From NCBI GenBank assembly GCA_001914235.1, contig MQUF01000002.1, positions 1 to 64,000 on the forward strand: DNA of 64,000 bases, read 5' to 3'. Source of the DNA: Desulfobulbaceae bacterium DB1. Its GTDB lineage: Bacteria; Desulfobacterota; Desulfobulbia; Desulfobulbales; SURF-16. This document shows positions 17,960-27,151 of this stretch, piece by piece (positions within the stretch are counted from its first letter, which is position 1; every line of letters begins with the position of its first letter). The notes beneath the pieces are model-generated. The model was not told the origin of the DNA, ran no database searches, and worked only from the letters and a program-made list of their open reading frames with translations. The translations under genes and the position numbers were made by a program.

Positions 17960-17990
17960 ATATTTTCTGTCTAAAAGGTAAAATTTATAA

Positions 17991-18413
17991 TTAAAACATT
18001 TCGATACGCCGGAGATGACGGTCGCCGGCAAACTCTGTTGTCAACCAGGTGCGCACTATTTCTTCCGCCAGTCCGGGCCCGATAACCCGCGCACCGAGGC
18101 AAAGCACATTGGCGTTGTTATGCTCCCGGCTCATTCGCGCCGTAAACATATCGGCGCACAAGGCCGCCCGGATATCCTTATTGCGGTTGGCTGCCATGGA
18201 CATGCCTATACCGGTGCCGCAGATGAGAATGCCTGCTTCACATTCGTTTGCGGACACCTTATCGCAAACCGCCTTGGCGTATTTGGGGTAGTCCACCGAC
18301 ATCTCCGAATCAGTTCCCACATCAACAACCTGATGGCCGTATTCCGAGACAATGGACAGAACATTTTTTTTCAGGGAGATACCGCCATGGTCGCAGCCGA
18401 TTGCTATTTTCAC
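17991..18413 (-). CDS. rpiB: Ribose 5-phosphate isomerase B
   Basis: The enzyme interconverts ribose 5-phosphate and ribulose 5-phosphate; the latter feeds RibBA downstream in this cluster. The 140-residue protein starts [11 protein letters not shown] and has the catalytic Cys motif [17 protein letters not shown], then [19 protein letters not shown]. All are standard for RpiB/LacAB-type isomerases. It begins four bases after the fabF stop. The rpiB-glyA pairing is frequent in bacteria. Confidence 0.96.
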   Translation of the reverse strand: MKIAIGCDHGGISLKKNVLSIVSEYGHQVVDVGTDSEMSVDYPKYAKAVCDKVSANECEAGILICGTGIGMSMAANRNKDIRAALCADMFTARMSREHNNANVLCLGARVIGPGLAEEIVRTWLTTEFAGDRHLRRIEMF

Positions 18414-18417
18414 CGTA

Positions 18418-19659
18418 TTACCCCTCGAAACGCTTCATGATGATAACCGCATTGGTACCGCCGAAACCGAATGAATTGGACATGGCGGCACGAATTTTCG
18501 TCTTGCGGGCTGAACCGGGAACATAGTCAAGATCGCACTCGGGATCGGGATTTTCAAGATTTGCCGTGGGAGGAATAATCTGATGATGAAGAGACAATGC
18601 GGTGAAAACCGCCTCAATTCCTCCGGCGCCGCCAAGCATATGGCCGGTCATCGACTTCGTCGAACTGACGGCAAGCTTTGCGGCATGATCACCGAAAACC
18701 TTTTTGATGGCCCGTGTTTCCACCACATCGTTTAACGGGGTGGAGGTGCCGTGGGCATTGATATAATCAATATCCTCGCCTTTCATGCCGGCATCGGCGA
18801 GGGCCATTTGCATGCAGCGCACCGCACCGTCGCCGTCTTCAGGCGGGGCGGCCATGTGAAATCCGTCGCCGGAAAGACCGTAACCGACCATTTCGGCATA
18901 GATCTTCGCTCCCCTCTTTTTGGCATGCTCAAGTTCTTCCAGCAAAAGGATACCGGCACCTTCGGAAATGATAAAGCCGTCACGGTCACGGTCAAAGGGG
19001 CGCGAAGCCCGCTCGGGTTCGTCGTTGCGCCGGGACAAGGCTTTCATGGCGTTGAAACCGGCCACGGCAAGCGGACAGATAACCGACTCACTGCCGCCGG
19101 TAATGGCAACATCGCAACTGCCGTTGCTGATCATGCGAAAGGCTTCACCCACGGCATGGGTTCCTGCGGCACAGGCCGTGGTCACCGACAGATTCGGACC
19201 TTTCGCCTTTTTGACGATGGAAATCTGGCCCGCCCCCATGTTGGGGATGACCATGGGAATAAAAAAAGGGGTGATTCGTTTCGGTCCGCGCTCGAGAACG
19301 ACCTGATGATATTTTTCGATGGTCGGCAATCCACCCAGTCCGCATCCGGTAATAACACCAACCCGGACGGCATTTTCCTCGGTTACGGCAAAATCGGCGT
19401 CTTTCAAGGCCATCTCGGCCGCGGCGATGGCATACTGGACAAAGAGATCCAGATGCTTGGCTGTTTTCGCATCGATAAAGTCTTCAACATTAAAATCTTT
19501 GACTTCCGCCGCAATTTTAACGGAATAATCGCTGGTATCAAAACGGGTAATCGGACCGATACCGCTCTTTCCCGCGCAGAGTCCGCTCCAAGTTTTCTCA
19601 ACGCCTGTCCCCAGGGGAGTTACCAGACCCAAACCGGTTACCACAACTCTTCTTGCCAT
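18418..19659 (-). CDS. fabF: 3-oxoacyl-ACP synthase II (KAS II)
   Basis: The elongating condensing enzyme of type II fatty-acid synthesis. It has 413 residues from ATG at 19659 (MARRVVVTGLG), with GAGGT a few bases upstream. The catalytic triad is visible: Cys in VTTACAAGTHA, His in NAHGTSTPLND and His in KSMTGHMLGGAGG. The ending NSFGFGGTNAV is canonical. An upstream frame extension is ignored. It is separated from acpP by about 180 bases containing a hairpin. Confidence 0.97.
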   Translation of the reverse strand: MARRVVVTGLGLVTPLGTGVEKTWSGLCAGKSGIGPITRFDTSDYSVKIAAEVKDFNVEDFIDAKTAKHLDLFVQYAIAAAEMALKDADFAVTEENAVRVGVITGCGLGGLPTIEKYHQVVLERGPKRITPFFIPMVIPNMGAGQISIVKKAKGPNLSVTTACAAGTHAVGEAFRMISNGSCDVAITGGSESVICPLAVAGFNAMKALSRRNDEPERASRPFDRDRDGFIISEGAGILLLEELEHAKKRGAKIYAEMVGYGLSGDGFHMAAPPEDGDGAVRCMQMALADAGMKGEDIDYINAHGTSTPLNDVVETRAIKKVFGDHAAKLAVSSTKSMTGHMLGGAGGIEAVFTALSLHHQIIPPTANLENPDPECDLDYVPGSARKTKIRAAMSNSFGFGGTNAVIIMKRFEG

Positions 19660-19801
19660 GTGCGACCTCAAACGACTTTTTCTTTGCAGAACCTTCACAA
19701 ATACGTTCACCGGACTCAAACTTCATTGTCAAAACAGCATATTGCAACACATCCTTCTTTAACAACGCAAGGGAGAACGTTTTTTTCGACAAAATCAGCG
19801 A

Positions 19802-19831
19802 ATGGCCTCAAGGAAATCTCCTCAAGGCCAT
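19802..19831 (-). terminator. Hairpin between acpP and fabF (possible attenuator)
   Basis: On the minus strand, eight bases after the acpP stop, arms ATGGCCT and AGGCCAT pair, with an inner AGGA/TCCT helix. No long U-tract follows. It may act as a partial terminator or an mRNA-stabilising stem that lets acpP be made in excess over fabF. The structure is seen directly; the function is inferred. Confidence 0.4.
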
Positions 19832-19839
19832 CCATGTCA

Positions 19840-20070
19840 TTAACCCAGCGAGTTAATGTGGTTGATGGCATGCTGAACAGTTGTAATTTTTTCAGCAACC
19901 TCATCGGGGATCTCGGTGTCAAATGCCTCTTCCATGGCCATGATCAATTCGACCAGATCCAGGGAATCGGCGCCGAGGTCATCGACAAAAGAGGCGGCAG
20001 GAACAACCTTCGCCTTGTCTACACTGAGTTGCTCAACAATGATATCAATAAGTTTTTCTTCTTTAGACAT
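19840..20070 (-). CDS. acpP: Acyl carrier protein
   Basis: The 76-residue acidic carrier of growing acyl chains. The 4'-phosphopantetheine attachment Ser is in [16 protein letters not shown], and the rest of the helical bundle is normal. Overlap with neighbours is absent; fabG ends 81 bases upstream and fabF starts about 180 bases downstream. The order fabG-acpP-fabF is the conventional one. Confidence 0.97.
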   Translation of the reverse strand: MSKEEKLIDIIVEQLSVDKAKVVPAASFVDDLGADSLDLVELIMAMEEAFDTEIPDEVAEKITTVQHAINHINSLG

Positions 20071-20151
20071 GTTTTTCTCCTTACTTTTTCCTTACAACCC
20101 TTCACATTGCCACCAAGAACCCACTTGCCGGGTTCACAAAGTGGATTTTGC

Positions 20152-20898
20152 CTATCCCATGTACATGCCACCATTGACGTGAATAAACTGCCCCGTGACA
20201 TATCGTGCTTCCTCGGAAACAAGATAGGCCACGGCAGCAGCGACATCATCAACCGTCCCCAATGAATTCATGGGTATTTCACCTTTAATTTTCTCAGTTA
20301 CCTCCGCCGGCAGATCACGGGTCATATCCGTATCAATATAACCCGGAGCAACGCCATTTACCGTGACGCCGCGGGACGCAAGCTCACGGGCCACCGACCG
20401 GGTCAAACCGACCATTCCCGCCTTGGCGGCCGCGTAATTTGCCTGACCAGCATTCCCTGCAAACCCAATAACCGAGGTAATCGATACGATCCGCCCCCAG
20501 CGCTGCTTCATCATCGGGCGACTCACTGCCTTGATGCAATTAAAAGCCCCTTTGAGATTGGTGTCAAGCACTTCATCCCAGGACTCTTCCTTCATCATGG
20601 CCACCAATCCGTCACGAGTGATTCCGGCGTTGTTCACCAGAATATCGACGCGACCGAAATCGGCAACAATCTTTTTAAAGGCAGCCTGTACCTGATCGGC
20701 ATCAGAGACATTAAATTGATACGCCGCCCCATTGCCACCGTTTTCCTTGATTGCCGCGACTGTTGCCTCGGCGGCATCGGGTCTGCTGACATAATTGACG
20801 ATAACCGTAGCCCCGCTGCGAGCCAGGTGCAAACAGATGGCCCGGCCAATGCCGCGGCTCCCGCCGGTGACGACGGCAATTTTTCCTGCTAAAACCAT
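20152..20898 (-). CDS. fabG: 3-oxoacyl-ACP reductase
   Basis: An NADPH-dependent short-chain dehydrogenase that reduces 3-oxoacyl-ACP in fatty-acid elongation. It has 248 residues from ATG at 20898 (MVLAGKIAVVTGG). The cofactor motif GGSRGIG, the NNAGITRDG block, the catalytic Ser in SITSVIGFAGNAGQ and the YAAAK motif are all present. It directly follows etfA (41 bases), so electron-transfer genes and fatty-acid genes appear to share a transcript. Confidence 0.96.
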   Translation of the reverse strand: MVLAGKIAVVTGGSRGIGRAICLHLARSGATVIVNYVSRPDAAEATVAAIKENGGNGAAYQFNVSDADQVQAAFKKIVADFGRVDILVNNAGITRDGLVAMMKEESWDEVLDTNLKGAFNCIKAVSRPMMKQRWGRIVSITSVIGFAGNAGQANYAAAKAGMVGLTRSVARELASRGVTVNGVAPGYIDTDMTRDLPAEVTEKIKGEIPMNSLGTVDDVAAAVAYLVSEEARYVTGQFIHVNGGMYMG

Positions 20899-20939
20899 GT
20901 TCACTCTTTTATCCTGTTTATGGAGAAAAAACACCCTTT

Positions 20940-22133
20940 TTAAAGGGCGCGCGCTTCCTTCAGTTTGTTGATCAGCTTCGGCAGCACCTCAAAAACATCG
21001 CCGACCACACCATAGGTGGCCACATCAAATATCGGGGCATCCGGATCACGGTTGATGGCGATAATGGTGTCGGAGGACTGCATGCCGACCAGATGCTGAA
21101 TTGCCCCGGAAATTCCGCAGGCGATATACACTTTGGGGCTGACGGTTTTGCCGGTCTGGCCGACCTGATGCGGGTAGGCAATCCAGCCGCTGTCAACCGC
21201 GGCCCGGGATGCAGCCACCGCTCCGCCCAGCTGATCGGCAAGTTGGCGAATAAGGGCAAATCCCTTTTCATTTTCCAGACCCCGGCCTCCGGCAACAACG
21301 ATATCAGCTTCGTTGAGATTGATCTGGTCACCCTCCAGGGGCACAAACTTCCGAACCTTGACCCGTGATTGCAACCGTGCCGGATTGATAACGCACTCGA
21401 TTATGGTGCCGCTGCGGTCGGGATCAGGGATAACCGCCTTCATCACCAGCGGCCTGACCGTTGCCATTTGGGGCCTGCGATTGGCACAGGCAATGGTTGC
21501 CATGATATTGCCGCCGAAAGCCGGCCTGGTCTGCAGCAGCGCGCCGTCGCTTTCCTGGATTTCAAGCTGGGTGCAATCGGCGGTGAGCCCGGTCTTGAGC
21601 GACGTGGCAACCCGGGGAATGAATGAACGCCCCATTGCCGTGGCTCCGGCCAGAATGACCTCGGGCCTGTGGATCTTTGCCAGATCTTCAAGAGCATTGC
21701 CGTAGGCATCATCGGTAAAATGGGCAAAGGCCGGATCCTCGGCAACATACACCTGGTCGGCGCCGTAGGATATCAACTCCTGCGGCACGGTGCCACGCGC
21801 ATCGGTCAACAGCACCGCTGAAAGGAGGACTCTTTTTTTGTCGGCAAGTTTTCGGCCCGCACCAAGCAGTTCATGGGTGACAGGGGCAATCCGGCCGTTA
21901 CGGTATTCCGCAAAAACCCAGATGCCGGACCAGCGGGAAAGATTATTGACCGCCTCGCTTTCCCTGCCTTCAATTTTTAATGCACCTGCTTCGCAGAAAT
22001 CGACGCAACCGCCGCAGAGGGTACAATTTTCATTCACTTCCGCAATGCCGTCAACAACATGTATTGCATCAAAGGCGCAATTGGCTTCGCACAAACCACA
22101 GCCGATACAGGCGTCTATATCAATCAACAACAT
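20940..22133 (-). CDS. etfA: Electron transfer flavoprotein alpha subunit with N-terminal ferredoxin domain
   Basis: The first ~60 residues form a 2[4Fe-4S] ferredoxin module with CIGCGLCEANC and CTLCGGCVDFC. From about residue 70 the chain is an EtfA (alpha) subunit. Its C-terminal FAD-binding region is recognisable in AGGRGLENEKGF, YPHQVGQTGKTVSPKVYIACGISG and INRDPDAPIFDVA. At 397 residues it is longer than plain EtfA because of the fusion. A similar ferredoxin-EtfA fusion occurs in the bifurcating caffeyl-CoA reductase complex of Acetobacterium (CarE). It follows etfB by four bases. Confidence 0.95.
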   Translation of the reverse strand: MLLIDIDACIGCGLCEANCAFDAIHVVDGIAEVNENCTLCGGCVDFCEAGALKIEGRESEAVNNLSRWSGIWVFAEYRNGRIAPVTHELLGAGRKLADKKRVLLSAVLLTDARGTVPQELISYGADQVYVAEDPAFAHFTDDAYGNALEDLAKIHRPEVILAGATAMGRSFIPRVATSLKTGLTADCTQLEIQESDGALLQTRPAFGGNIMATIACANRRPQMATVRPLVMKAVIPDPDRSGTIIECVINPARLQSRVKVRKFVPLEGDQINLNEADIVVAGGRGLENEKGFALIRQLADQLGGAVAASRAAVDSGWIAYPHQVGQTGKTVSPKVYIACGISGAIQHLVGMQSSDTIIAINRDPDAPIFDVATYGVVGDVFEVLPKLINKLKEARAL

Positions 22134-22137
22134 AGGA

Positions 22138-22917
22138 CTAACACCATTCCATCAATTTTGCGGCCAACTGATCGACCTTTTCATCAACCGTGCCTTCGAT
22201 CATTGACCGGTCACCTTTCAACTGCGGGGCAAAAACCTTGACCACCCAGGTAGGAGACCCTTTCAATCCGAGCTGGCACACATCGGCATCGATATCGGCT
22301 GCCGTAAGGGTTGTAATAACAAGTTTCTTGGCCTTCATTTTGCCTTTCAGCGACGGCAGCCGCGGTTCATTAATTTCCTTGACCACGGTAAAAAGAGCGG
22401 GAAGGGAAATCTCCACTTCATCATAGCCGTCATCCATCAATCGTTCGACGACAAATGATTGCTTCCCGGCCTCAACCACCTTCCTGACACAGGTCACATA
22501 AGGCATGTTCATGCGCACGGCAAGACCAGGCCCCACCTGGGCCGTATCACCGTCGATGGCCTGCTTGCCGCAGAGAATCAGATCAGCGCCGCCGAGTTTC
22601 TTGACGGCCTGCGACAGGGTGTATGTGGTTGCCAGGGTGTCAGCCCCGGCAAAAGCACGATCAGACACCAGCACGGCTTCATCGGCACCGCAGGAAACGG
22701 CTTCGCGCAATATCTCGGCGGCCTGGGGGGGGCCCATGGTGACAACCGTCACGGTTCCGCCGAGCTGTTCCTTGATCCGAACCGCCTCTTCAAGGGCATG
22801 ACGATCATAGGGATTGATTATGGACTGGACACCTTCCCGGGACAGGGTGTTGGTCTTGGGGTCAAGACGAACATCCTTGGCATCGGGAACCTGCTTGATA
22901 CAGACAATGATCTTCAT
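22138..22917 (-). CDS. etfB: Electron transfer flavoprotein beta subunit
   Basis: The 259-residue partner of EtfA. The N-terminus MKIIVCIKQVPDAKDV, the NPYDRHALEEAVRIKE block, VTMGPPQAAEILREA and the ADLILCGKQAIDGDTAQVGP region are all typical EtfB sequence. Genes run acd-etfB-etfA with gaps of only five and four bases, so the three products almost certainly form one functional unit moving electrons to or from an acyl-CoA dehydrogenase. Confidence 0.96.
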   Translation of the reverse strand: MKIIVCIKQVPDAKDVRLDPKTNTLSREGVQSIINPYDRHALEEAVRIKEQLGGTVTVVTMGPPQAAEILREAVSCGADEAVLVSDRAFAGADTLATTYTLSQAVKKLGGADLILCGKQAIDGDTAQVGPGLAVRMNMPYVTCVRKVVEAGKQSFVVERLMDDGYDEVEISLPALFTVVKEINEPRLPSLKGKMKAKKLVITTLTAADIDADVCQLGLKGSPTWVVKVFAPQLKGDRSMIEGTVDEKVDQLAAKLMEWC

Positions 22918-22922
22918 CAGCC

Positions 22923-24071
22923 TTATGTATACTCCTTGTTCAGTTCCTGCCCGACCACATTTCGCTGAATCTGGTTGGTTCCTTCGTAAATCTGCAGTAT
23001 TTTCGCATCACGCATCATTTTCTCCACCGGATAATCGCGCATATAACCGTATCCGCCCAAGACCTGCACGGCATCAACCGTTACCTTCATGGCCATGTCC
23101 GTGGCAAAAACCTTGCACATGGATGACGCCTTGGACATATCCTTGGGATGGGCATCAATATGTTTGGCGGCGGAATAAACCAGGGCGCGGGCCGCCTCGA
23201 CTTGAATGGCCATGTCGGCCAGCATATGCTGGACCGCCTGGAAGGAAATAATCGGCTTGCCGAACTGAACCCGCTGCTTGGCATAGGTCACGGCCACATC
23301 AATCGCCGCCTGGCCGAGTCCGACACCGAGGATGGCAATACCGGGACGTGATTTATCCAGGGTTTTCATGACGGTGATAAAACCGGTACCCTGACGGCCG
23401 ACAAGTCGGTCCTTGGGTATACGGCAATCCTTAAAAATCAGCTCCCTGGTTGATGAGGCCCTGATTCCGAGTTTCTTTTCCTTGACGCCGTAAGAAAATC
23501 CCGGATCGGTATCTTCAACGACGAACATGGAAGCACCACGGGGTCCCTTGGCTTTGTCGGTCAACGCAACGACCGTGTATACCTGGGCTTCACCGGCATT
23601 GGTGATCCACTGCTTGGTACCGTTCAGCACCCAATGATCACCATCGAGGACCGCGGTGGTCTGAATTCCGGAGGCATCGGATCCGGCATTGGCCTCGGTA
23701 AGGGCAAAGGCGGCCTTTTTTTCGCCGGTGGCGATAGGGGGCAGATACCTTTCTTTCAGCTCATCGCTGCCGCTGATCAGAATGGGGAAAGCACCGAGAG
23801 CACTGGCGGCAAAAGCGGTAGCAACGCCGACACAACCCCGTCCGAACTGCTCAAGGGCCAGAACGATATCAAATGTCCCGCCGCCGAATCCGCCGTATTG
23901 CTCGGGAATATAAAGACCGAAAAGATCGGCCCGGGCAACGGCATCGAGTATTTCCCTGGGAAATTCTTCGGATTCATCCAATTCAGCCCGCTGGGGGATA
24001 ATCAGTTCATCGGTGATCTGTTTGGCCACATCCACGATCATCTGTTGTTCTTCGGTCAAAAAATAATCCAC
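22923..24071 (-). CDS. Acyl-CoA dehydrogenase (short-chain type)
   Basis: A flavoprotein of 382 residues with the full acyl-CoA dehydrogenase fold. Visible are [18 protein letters not shown] and WITNAGEA (FAD and substrate loops), [12 protein letters not shown], and the C-terminal block [20 protein letters not shown]. The catalytic Glu is in [16 protein letters not shown]. Size and pattern resemble butyryl-CoA dehydrogenases. With EtfB and the ferredoxin-EtfA immediately downstream it could oxidise or, coupled to ferredoxin, reduce short acyl- or enoyl-CoA. Its position between fabH and fabG, where fabD often lies, is unusual. Confidence 0.93.
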   Translation of the reverse strand: MDYFLTEEQQMIVDVAKQITDELIIPQRAELDESEEFPREILDAVARADLFGLYIPEQYGGFGGGTFDIVLALEQFGRGCVGVATAFAASALGAFPILISGSDELKERYLPPIATGEKKAAFALTEANAGSDASGIQTTAVLDGDHWVLNGTKQWITNAGEAQVYTVVALTDKAKGPRGASMFVVEDTDPGFSYGVKEKKLGIRASSTRELIFKDCRIPKDRLVGRQGTGFITVMKTLDKSRPGIAILGVGLGQAAIDVAVTYAKQRVQFGKPIISFQAVQHMLADMAIQVEAARALVYSAAKHIDAHPKDMSKASSMCKVFATDMAMKVTVDAVQVLGGYGYMRDYPVEKMMRDAKILQIYEGTNQIQRNVVGQELNKEYT

Positions 24072-24111
24072 TAGCTACTCCTTAAAACAGAAATGAGTAT
24101 CAACACAAAAT

Positions 24112-25089
24112 TTACCATCGAAACAGGAGAGCACCCCAGGTAAATCCTCCGCCGAAAGCACAAAGCAGAAGGTAATCCCCCCGGCGGATCCGGCCTTCAC
24201 GATTGGCCTCGTCAAGGGCAATGGGTATGCTCGCCGCCGATGTATTACCATATTTGTCGAGATTAATGTAGATTTTTTCGATAGGCACGGCAAGCCGGTC
24301 GGACAGGCTTTGCAAAATCCGTATATTGGCCTGATGGGGAATGATGAGGGAAACATCCTCAATTGAAACCCGTTCCTTTTCAAGGACGCTTTTGACGGCA
24401 TCCTCCATGGAGCGGACTGCATATTTAAAGACGTCGCGACCAGCCATTTGGATATAAGCGCCGTCGTTGTCTTTCAGCTGCAAATCCTTGTTCATGCTCG
24501 ACGCGGTATTCATGAAAAGCAGTTTATAGAGACTGCCGTCGGAAAAAAGCCGGCCGGCGAGCATGCCGCTGTCTGCATCAGTGCCGGTGACCACGCAGGC
24601 CCCTGCCCCGTCGCCGAACAGGACACAGGTATTGCGGTCTTCCCAGTTGACCCTGGAGGAAAGGGTTTCCGCGCCGATGACCAGGATCTTTTGCCCGGGA
24701 TCGGCCTTGATATACTTTTCGGCCAGGTCAAGGGCATAAAGAAAACCGGAGCAGGCGGCATTAAGGTCAAAGGCAAAGGCGTTTTTCGCACCGATCTCTT
24801 TCTGCACCAGACAGGCGCAGGATGGCATGCCCATCTCGGCGGTGATGGTGCCGAGAATGATCACGTCGAGCTGATCGGCGGCAATACCCGCCATTTCCAG
24901 CGCCCGGCGACCTGCCTCGGCGGCAAGCTTTGATGTTTCCTCACCCTTGGCGGCAATACGACGGTTTTTGATTCCTGTTCGCGTGGTTATCCATTCGTCG
25001 CTGGTATCAACGAGTTTCTCAAGATCCGCATTGGACAAAACGCGGGCAGGCAAGGAGGAGCCTGTGCCGATGACCACCATTCGCGTCAT
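24112..25089 (-). CDS. fabH: 3-oxoacyl-ACP synthase III (KAS III)
   Basis: The initiating condensing enzyme of fatty-acid synthesis, joining an acyl-CoA primer to malonyl-ACP. It has 325 residues with catalytic Cys in DLNAACSGFLYALD, His in LIIPHQANIRI and Asn in YGNTSAASIP. The start ATG at 25089 directly abuts the plsX stop codon; ATG four codons later (MVVIGTGS) is an alternative. plsX-fabH is the expected order. A fabD (malonyl transacylase) gene, usual next, is absent. Confidence 0.96.
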   Translation of the reverse strand: MTRMVVIGTGSSLPARVLSNADLEKLVDTSDEWITTRTGIKNRRIAAKGEETSKLAAEAGRRALEMAGIAADQLDVIILGTITAEMGMPSCACLVQKEIGAKNAFAFDLNAACSGFLYALDLAEKYIKADPGQKILVIGAETLSSRVNWEDRNTCVLFGDGAGACVVTGTDADSGMLAGRLFSDGSLYKLLFMNTASSMNKDLQLKDNDGAYIQMAGRDVFKYAVRSMEDAVKSVLEKERVSIEDVSLIIPHQANIRILQSLSDRLAVPIEKIYINLDKYGNTSAASIPIALDEANREGRIRRGDYLLLCAFGGGFTWGALLFRW

Positions 25090-26127
25090 TTATGCCGCTC
25101 CAGCCGGGACATCGCCCGGCTCGACATCCATGGCAGCGATATCGGTATTTTCAAGCATGGTGAGGATGTGAGCATTAACCTTGTTCCGCACAAGTTCATC
25201 GGCGACGCGAATGGCATTTTTTATCGCCAGCCTGTTCGACCGGCCGTGGCAGATTACTCCCGTGCCGTTCAGGCCGAGAAGCGGGGCGCCGCCATATTCG
25301 GCGTAATCCACTCGTTTTTTAAAATTCATAAAGGCGTCCTTGGCCAGATAATAGCCCAGCTTGGCCTTCATGGTCTTACTGATTTCATCGCGAAGCATGG
25401 TCAATATCGCTTCCGCCAGACCTTCACTCAGTTTCAGGCAGACATTGCCGACAAAGCCGTCACAGACAATGACGTCGACATCTCCCTGAAAGGTGTCCCG
25501 CCCTTCCACATTGCCGATGTAATTCAAAACACTGGCGGCAAGCAGGCCATGGGTGCTCTTGACCAAGGCATTGCCCTTGCCGCCTTCTTCGCCGATGCTG
25601 AGCAAACCGACTCGCGGATTTTCCACCCCGAAGACGACCCGGGAAAAGGCCGATGCCATGATGCCGAACTGGAGGAGATGCTTTGGCCGGCAATCGACAT
25701 TGGCGCCGACATCCATCACCACGACCGGACCTTTCAAGGTAGGGAAGACGCCGGCTATTCCCGGCCGGGAAATGTCTTTCAGGCGGCCGAGAAATTTAAT
25801 GGCGGCAGCCATGACCGCGCCGGAATTACCCGGACTGACCACGGCATCGACCTCTCCCCTTTTCAACATTCCAAAAGCAACGACAATCGAGGAATCTATT
25901 TTCTTGCGAATCGCCTCAATGGGCGAATCATGCATGGTGACAACCTGAGTGGTGGGAACCAGATCGACAAGATGAGAAATACCCTCTTTTTCCATGGCAG
26001 GGCGTATCTCGTGCTCATTGCCGATCAAAGTAACGCGCACATCCGCTTCACGGACAGCCAACGCGGCACCGGCTACCATTTCCGCCGGTCCGCGGTCGCT
26101 TCCCATGGCATCAAGAGCTATACGCAC
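25090..26127 (-). CDS. plsX: Phosphate acyltransferase PlsX
   Basis: PlsX converts acyl-ACP to acyl-phosphate for phospholipid synthesis. It has 345 residues, beginning with the signature RIALDAMGSDRGP. Further blocks include SPGNSGAVMAAAI, VMDVGANVDCRP, LLSIGEEGGKGN and VCDGFVGNVCLK. The start is GTG at 26127, preceded by AAAGGAG at seven bases; no in-frame ATG is nearby. It lies downstream of yceD and rpmF, the standard arrangement linking ribosome and lipid genes. Confidence 0.97.
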   Translation of the reverse strand: MRIALDAMGSDRGPAEMVAGAALAVREADVRVTLIGNEHEIRPAMEKEGISHLVDLVPTTQVVTMHDSPIEAIRKKIDSSIVVAFGMLKRGEVDAVVSPGNSGAVMAAAIKFLGRLKDISRPGIAGVFPTLKGPVVVMDVGANVDCRPKHLLQFGIMASAFSRVVFGVENPRVGLLSIGEEGGKGNALVKSTHGLLAASVLNYIGNVEGRDTFQGDVDVIVCDGFVGNVCLKLSEGLAEAILTMLRDEISKTMKAKLGYYLAKDAFMNFKKRVDYAEYGGAPLLGLNGTGVICHGRSNRLAIKNAIRVADELVRNKVNAHILTMLENTDIAAMDVEPGDVPAGAA

Positions 26128-26235
26128 AAACTTTCTCCTTTAGCCCTGAAAGCCCTGTCGAACAATGAAGCAGAGATCTCTCACGTCCAGTGTCACAGAT
26201 GAAGCCGTCACCGGCTTCCGCAGGGACGACGATCT

Positions 26236-26427
26236 TTATGCAAGCTCCTCATCACCCAGTTCAATCACGGATCTTCCTTTGTAGGATCCGCAACCGGAAC
26301 AGAGACGATGAGGCAGTTTGGGCTCGCCGCAGGAATCGCATTTTGCAACGGATGGGGCGGTCAATGCGTCATGGGCACGACGTTTTCTGGTGCGGGAATG
26401 GGAGTGTCTTCTTTTCGGTAAGGCCAT
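26236..26427 (-). CDS. rpmF: 50S ribosomal protein L32
   Basis: The 63-residue basic protein begins MALPKRRHSHSRTRKRR. It holds a four-Cys zinc ribbon (CDSCGEPKLPHRLCSGCG), so it is the zinc-binding (C+) form. It lies between yceD and plsX as in many bacteria. Confidence 0.98.
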   Translation of the reverse strand: MALPKRRHSHSRTRKRRAHDALTAPSVAKCDSCGEPKLPHRLCSGCGSYKGRSVIELGDEELA

Positions 26428-26484
26428 TATCGTTCCTCCAAACTACGTTTATGTTAAAAAAAATATTATCCGGTTTGAAATCAT

Positions 26485-27000
26485 TTATCTTATTTTGAGC
26501 TTTGCCAAAACACTAAACGGAGAATCTTTACCGATTTTGCATTCACATGCATTCACATTGAGATTTGCTCCGCACCCGGCGCATATTCCCCTGCATTTTT
26601 CAGAACACAATTTTTTCATCGGCACGGCAAGCAATATCTGCTGCTGCAAAATATCAACAATATCTATTTCACTGTCATGGAGAAAATCCATATCCATTTC
26701 TTCGTCATGAAAAAAATGGTCGGTTTCTTCAGCAACAGTTGTTCCTTCATCAAGGAGTTCGAGATCAACACTGAACTGACTGTCAACCGGCTGATCATAT
26801 TTTTCCAGACAGCGGTCACATTCAAAAAACAGCGATGCGGTGATCCGCCCCCTCACCACAACACGTTCACCCAGCCTGTTCAGATGGATCTCGGCGGACA
26901 CCGGGCCTTGAAATTCCATATCATGGGGCACCCATGATGGATCATCAAGGTAAAAGGACAGCCCCACATCGGGAATTTCGTAAAAATTTATTTTTTTCAT
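26485..27000 (-). CDS. yceD: DUF177 family protein (YceD)
   Basis: A protein of about 171 residues of the DUF177/YceD family, generally encoded beside rpmF and thought to assist 23S rRNA or large-subunit assembly. Start ATG at 27000 with GGAG seven bases upstream. The N-terminal part contains RITASLFFECDRCLEKYDQPV and an acidic middle. The C-terminus has a Cys cluster (CSEKCRGICAGCG...CEC) that could bind a metal. It is the first gene of the rpmF-plsX-fab cluster, immediately downstream of the promoter candidate at 27045-27072. Confidence 0.92.
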   Translation of the reverse strand: MKKINFYEIPDVGLSFYLDDPSWVPHDMEFQGPVSAEIHLNRLGERVVVRGRITASLFFECDRCLEKYDQPVDSQFSVDLELLDEGTTVAEETDHFFHDEEMDMDFLHDSEIDIVDILQQQILLAVPMKKLCSEKCRGICAGCGANLNVNACECKIGKDSPFSVLAKLKIR

Positions 27001-27044
27001 GCCCGCACTCCAACAGTAATCTTTGCAAGGCAAAGGAACAAGAA

Positions 27045-27072
27045 ACTATAAATAAAATTAATTTCTTGTCAA
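27045..27072 (-). promoter_or_regulatory. Sigma-70-type promoter for yceD-rpmF-plsX-fab genes
   Basis: Read on the minus strand, TTGACA (27072-27067) and TATAGT (27050-27045) are 16 bases apart in an AT-rich gap. They lie 45 bases ahead of the yceD start. This is a near-consensus promoter and the only strong one seen ahead of the long minus-strand array. Prediction only. Confidence 0.6.
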
Positions 27073-27151
27073 GTTCTTTCGTGAAGGGGTGGATAATTAG
27101 ACGGGAAAGGAAGGATGTGCCTTCAAGGCAAGCAGCTTGTCGAACATGAGG

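Noticed and set aside
18751-20265. Long open frame (about 500 codons) on the plus strand
   Set aside because: It lies opposite fabF, acpP and part of fabG, whose products are unmistakable. It has no ribosome-binding site and no family-like sequence; long antisense frames are common in GC-rich coding DNA.
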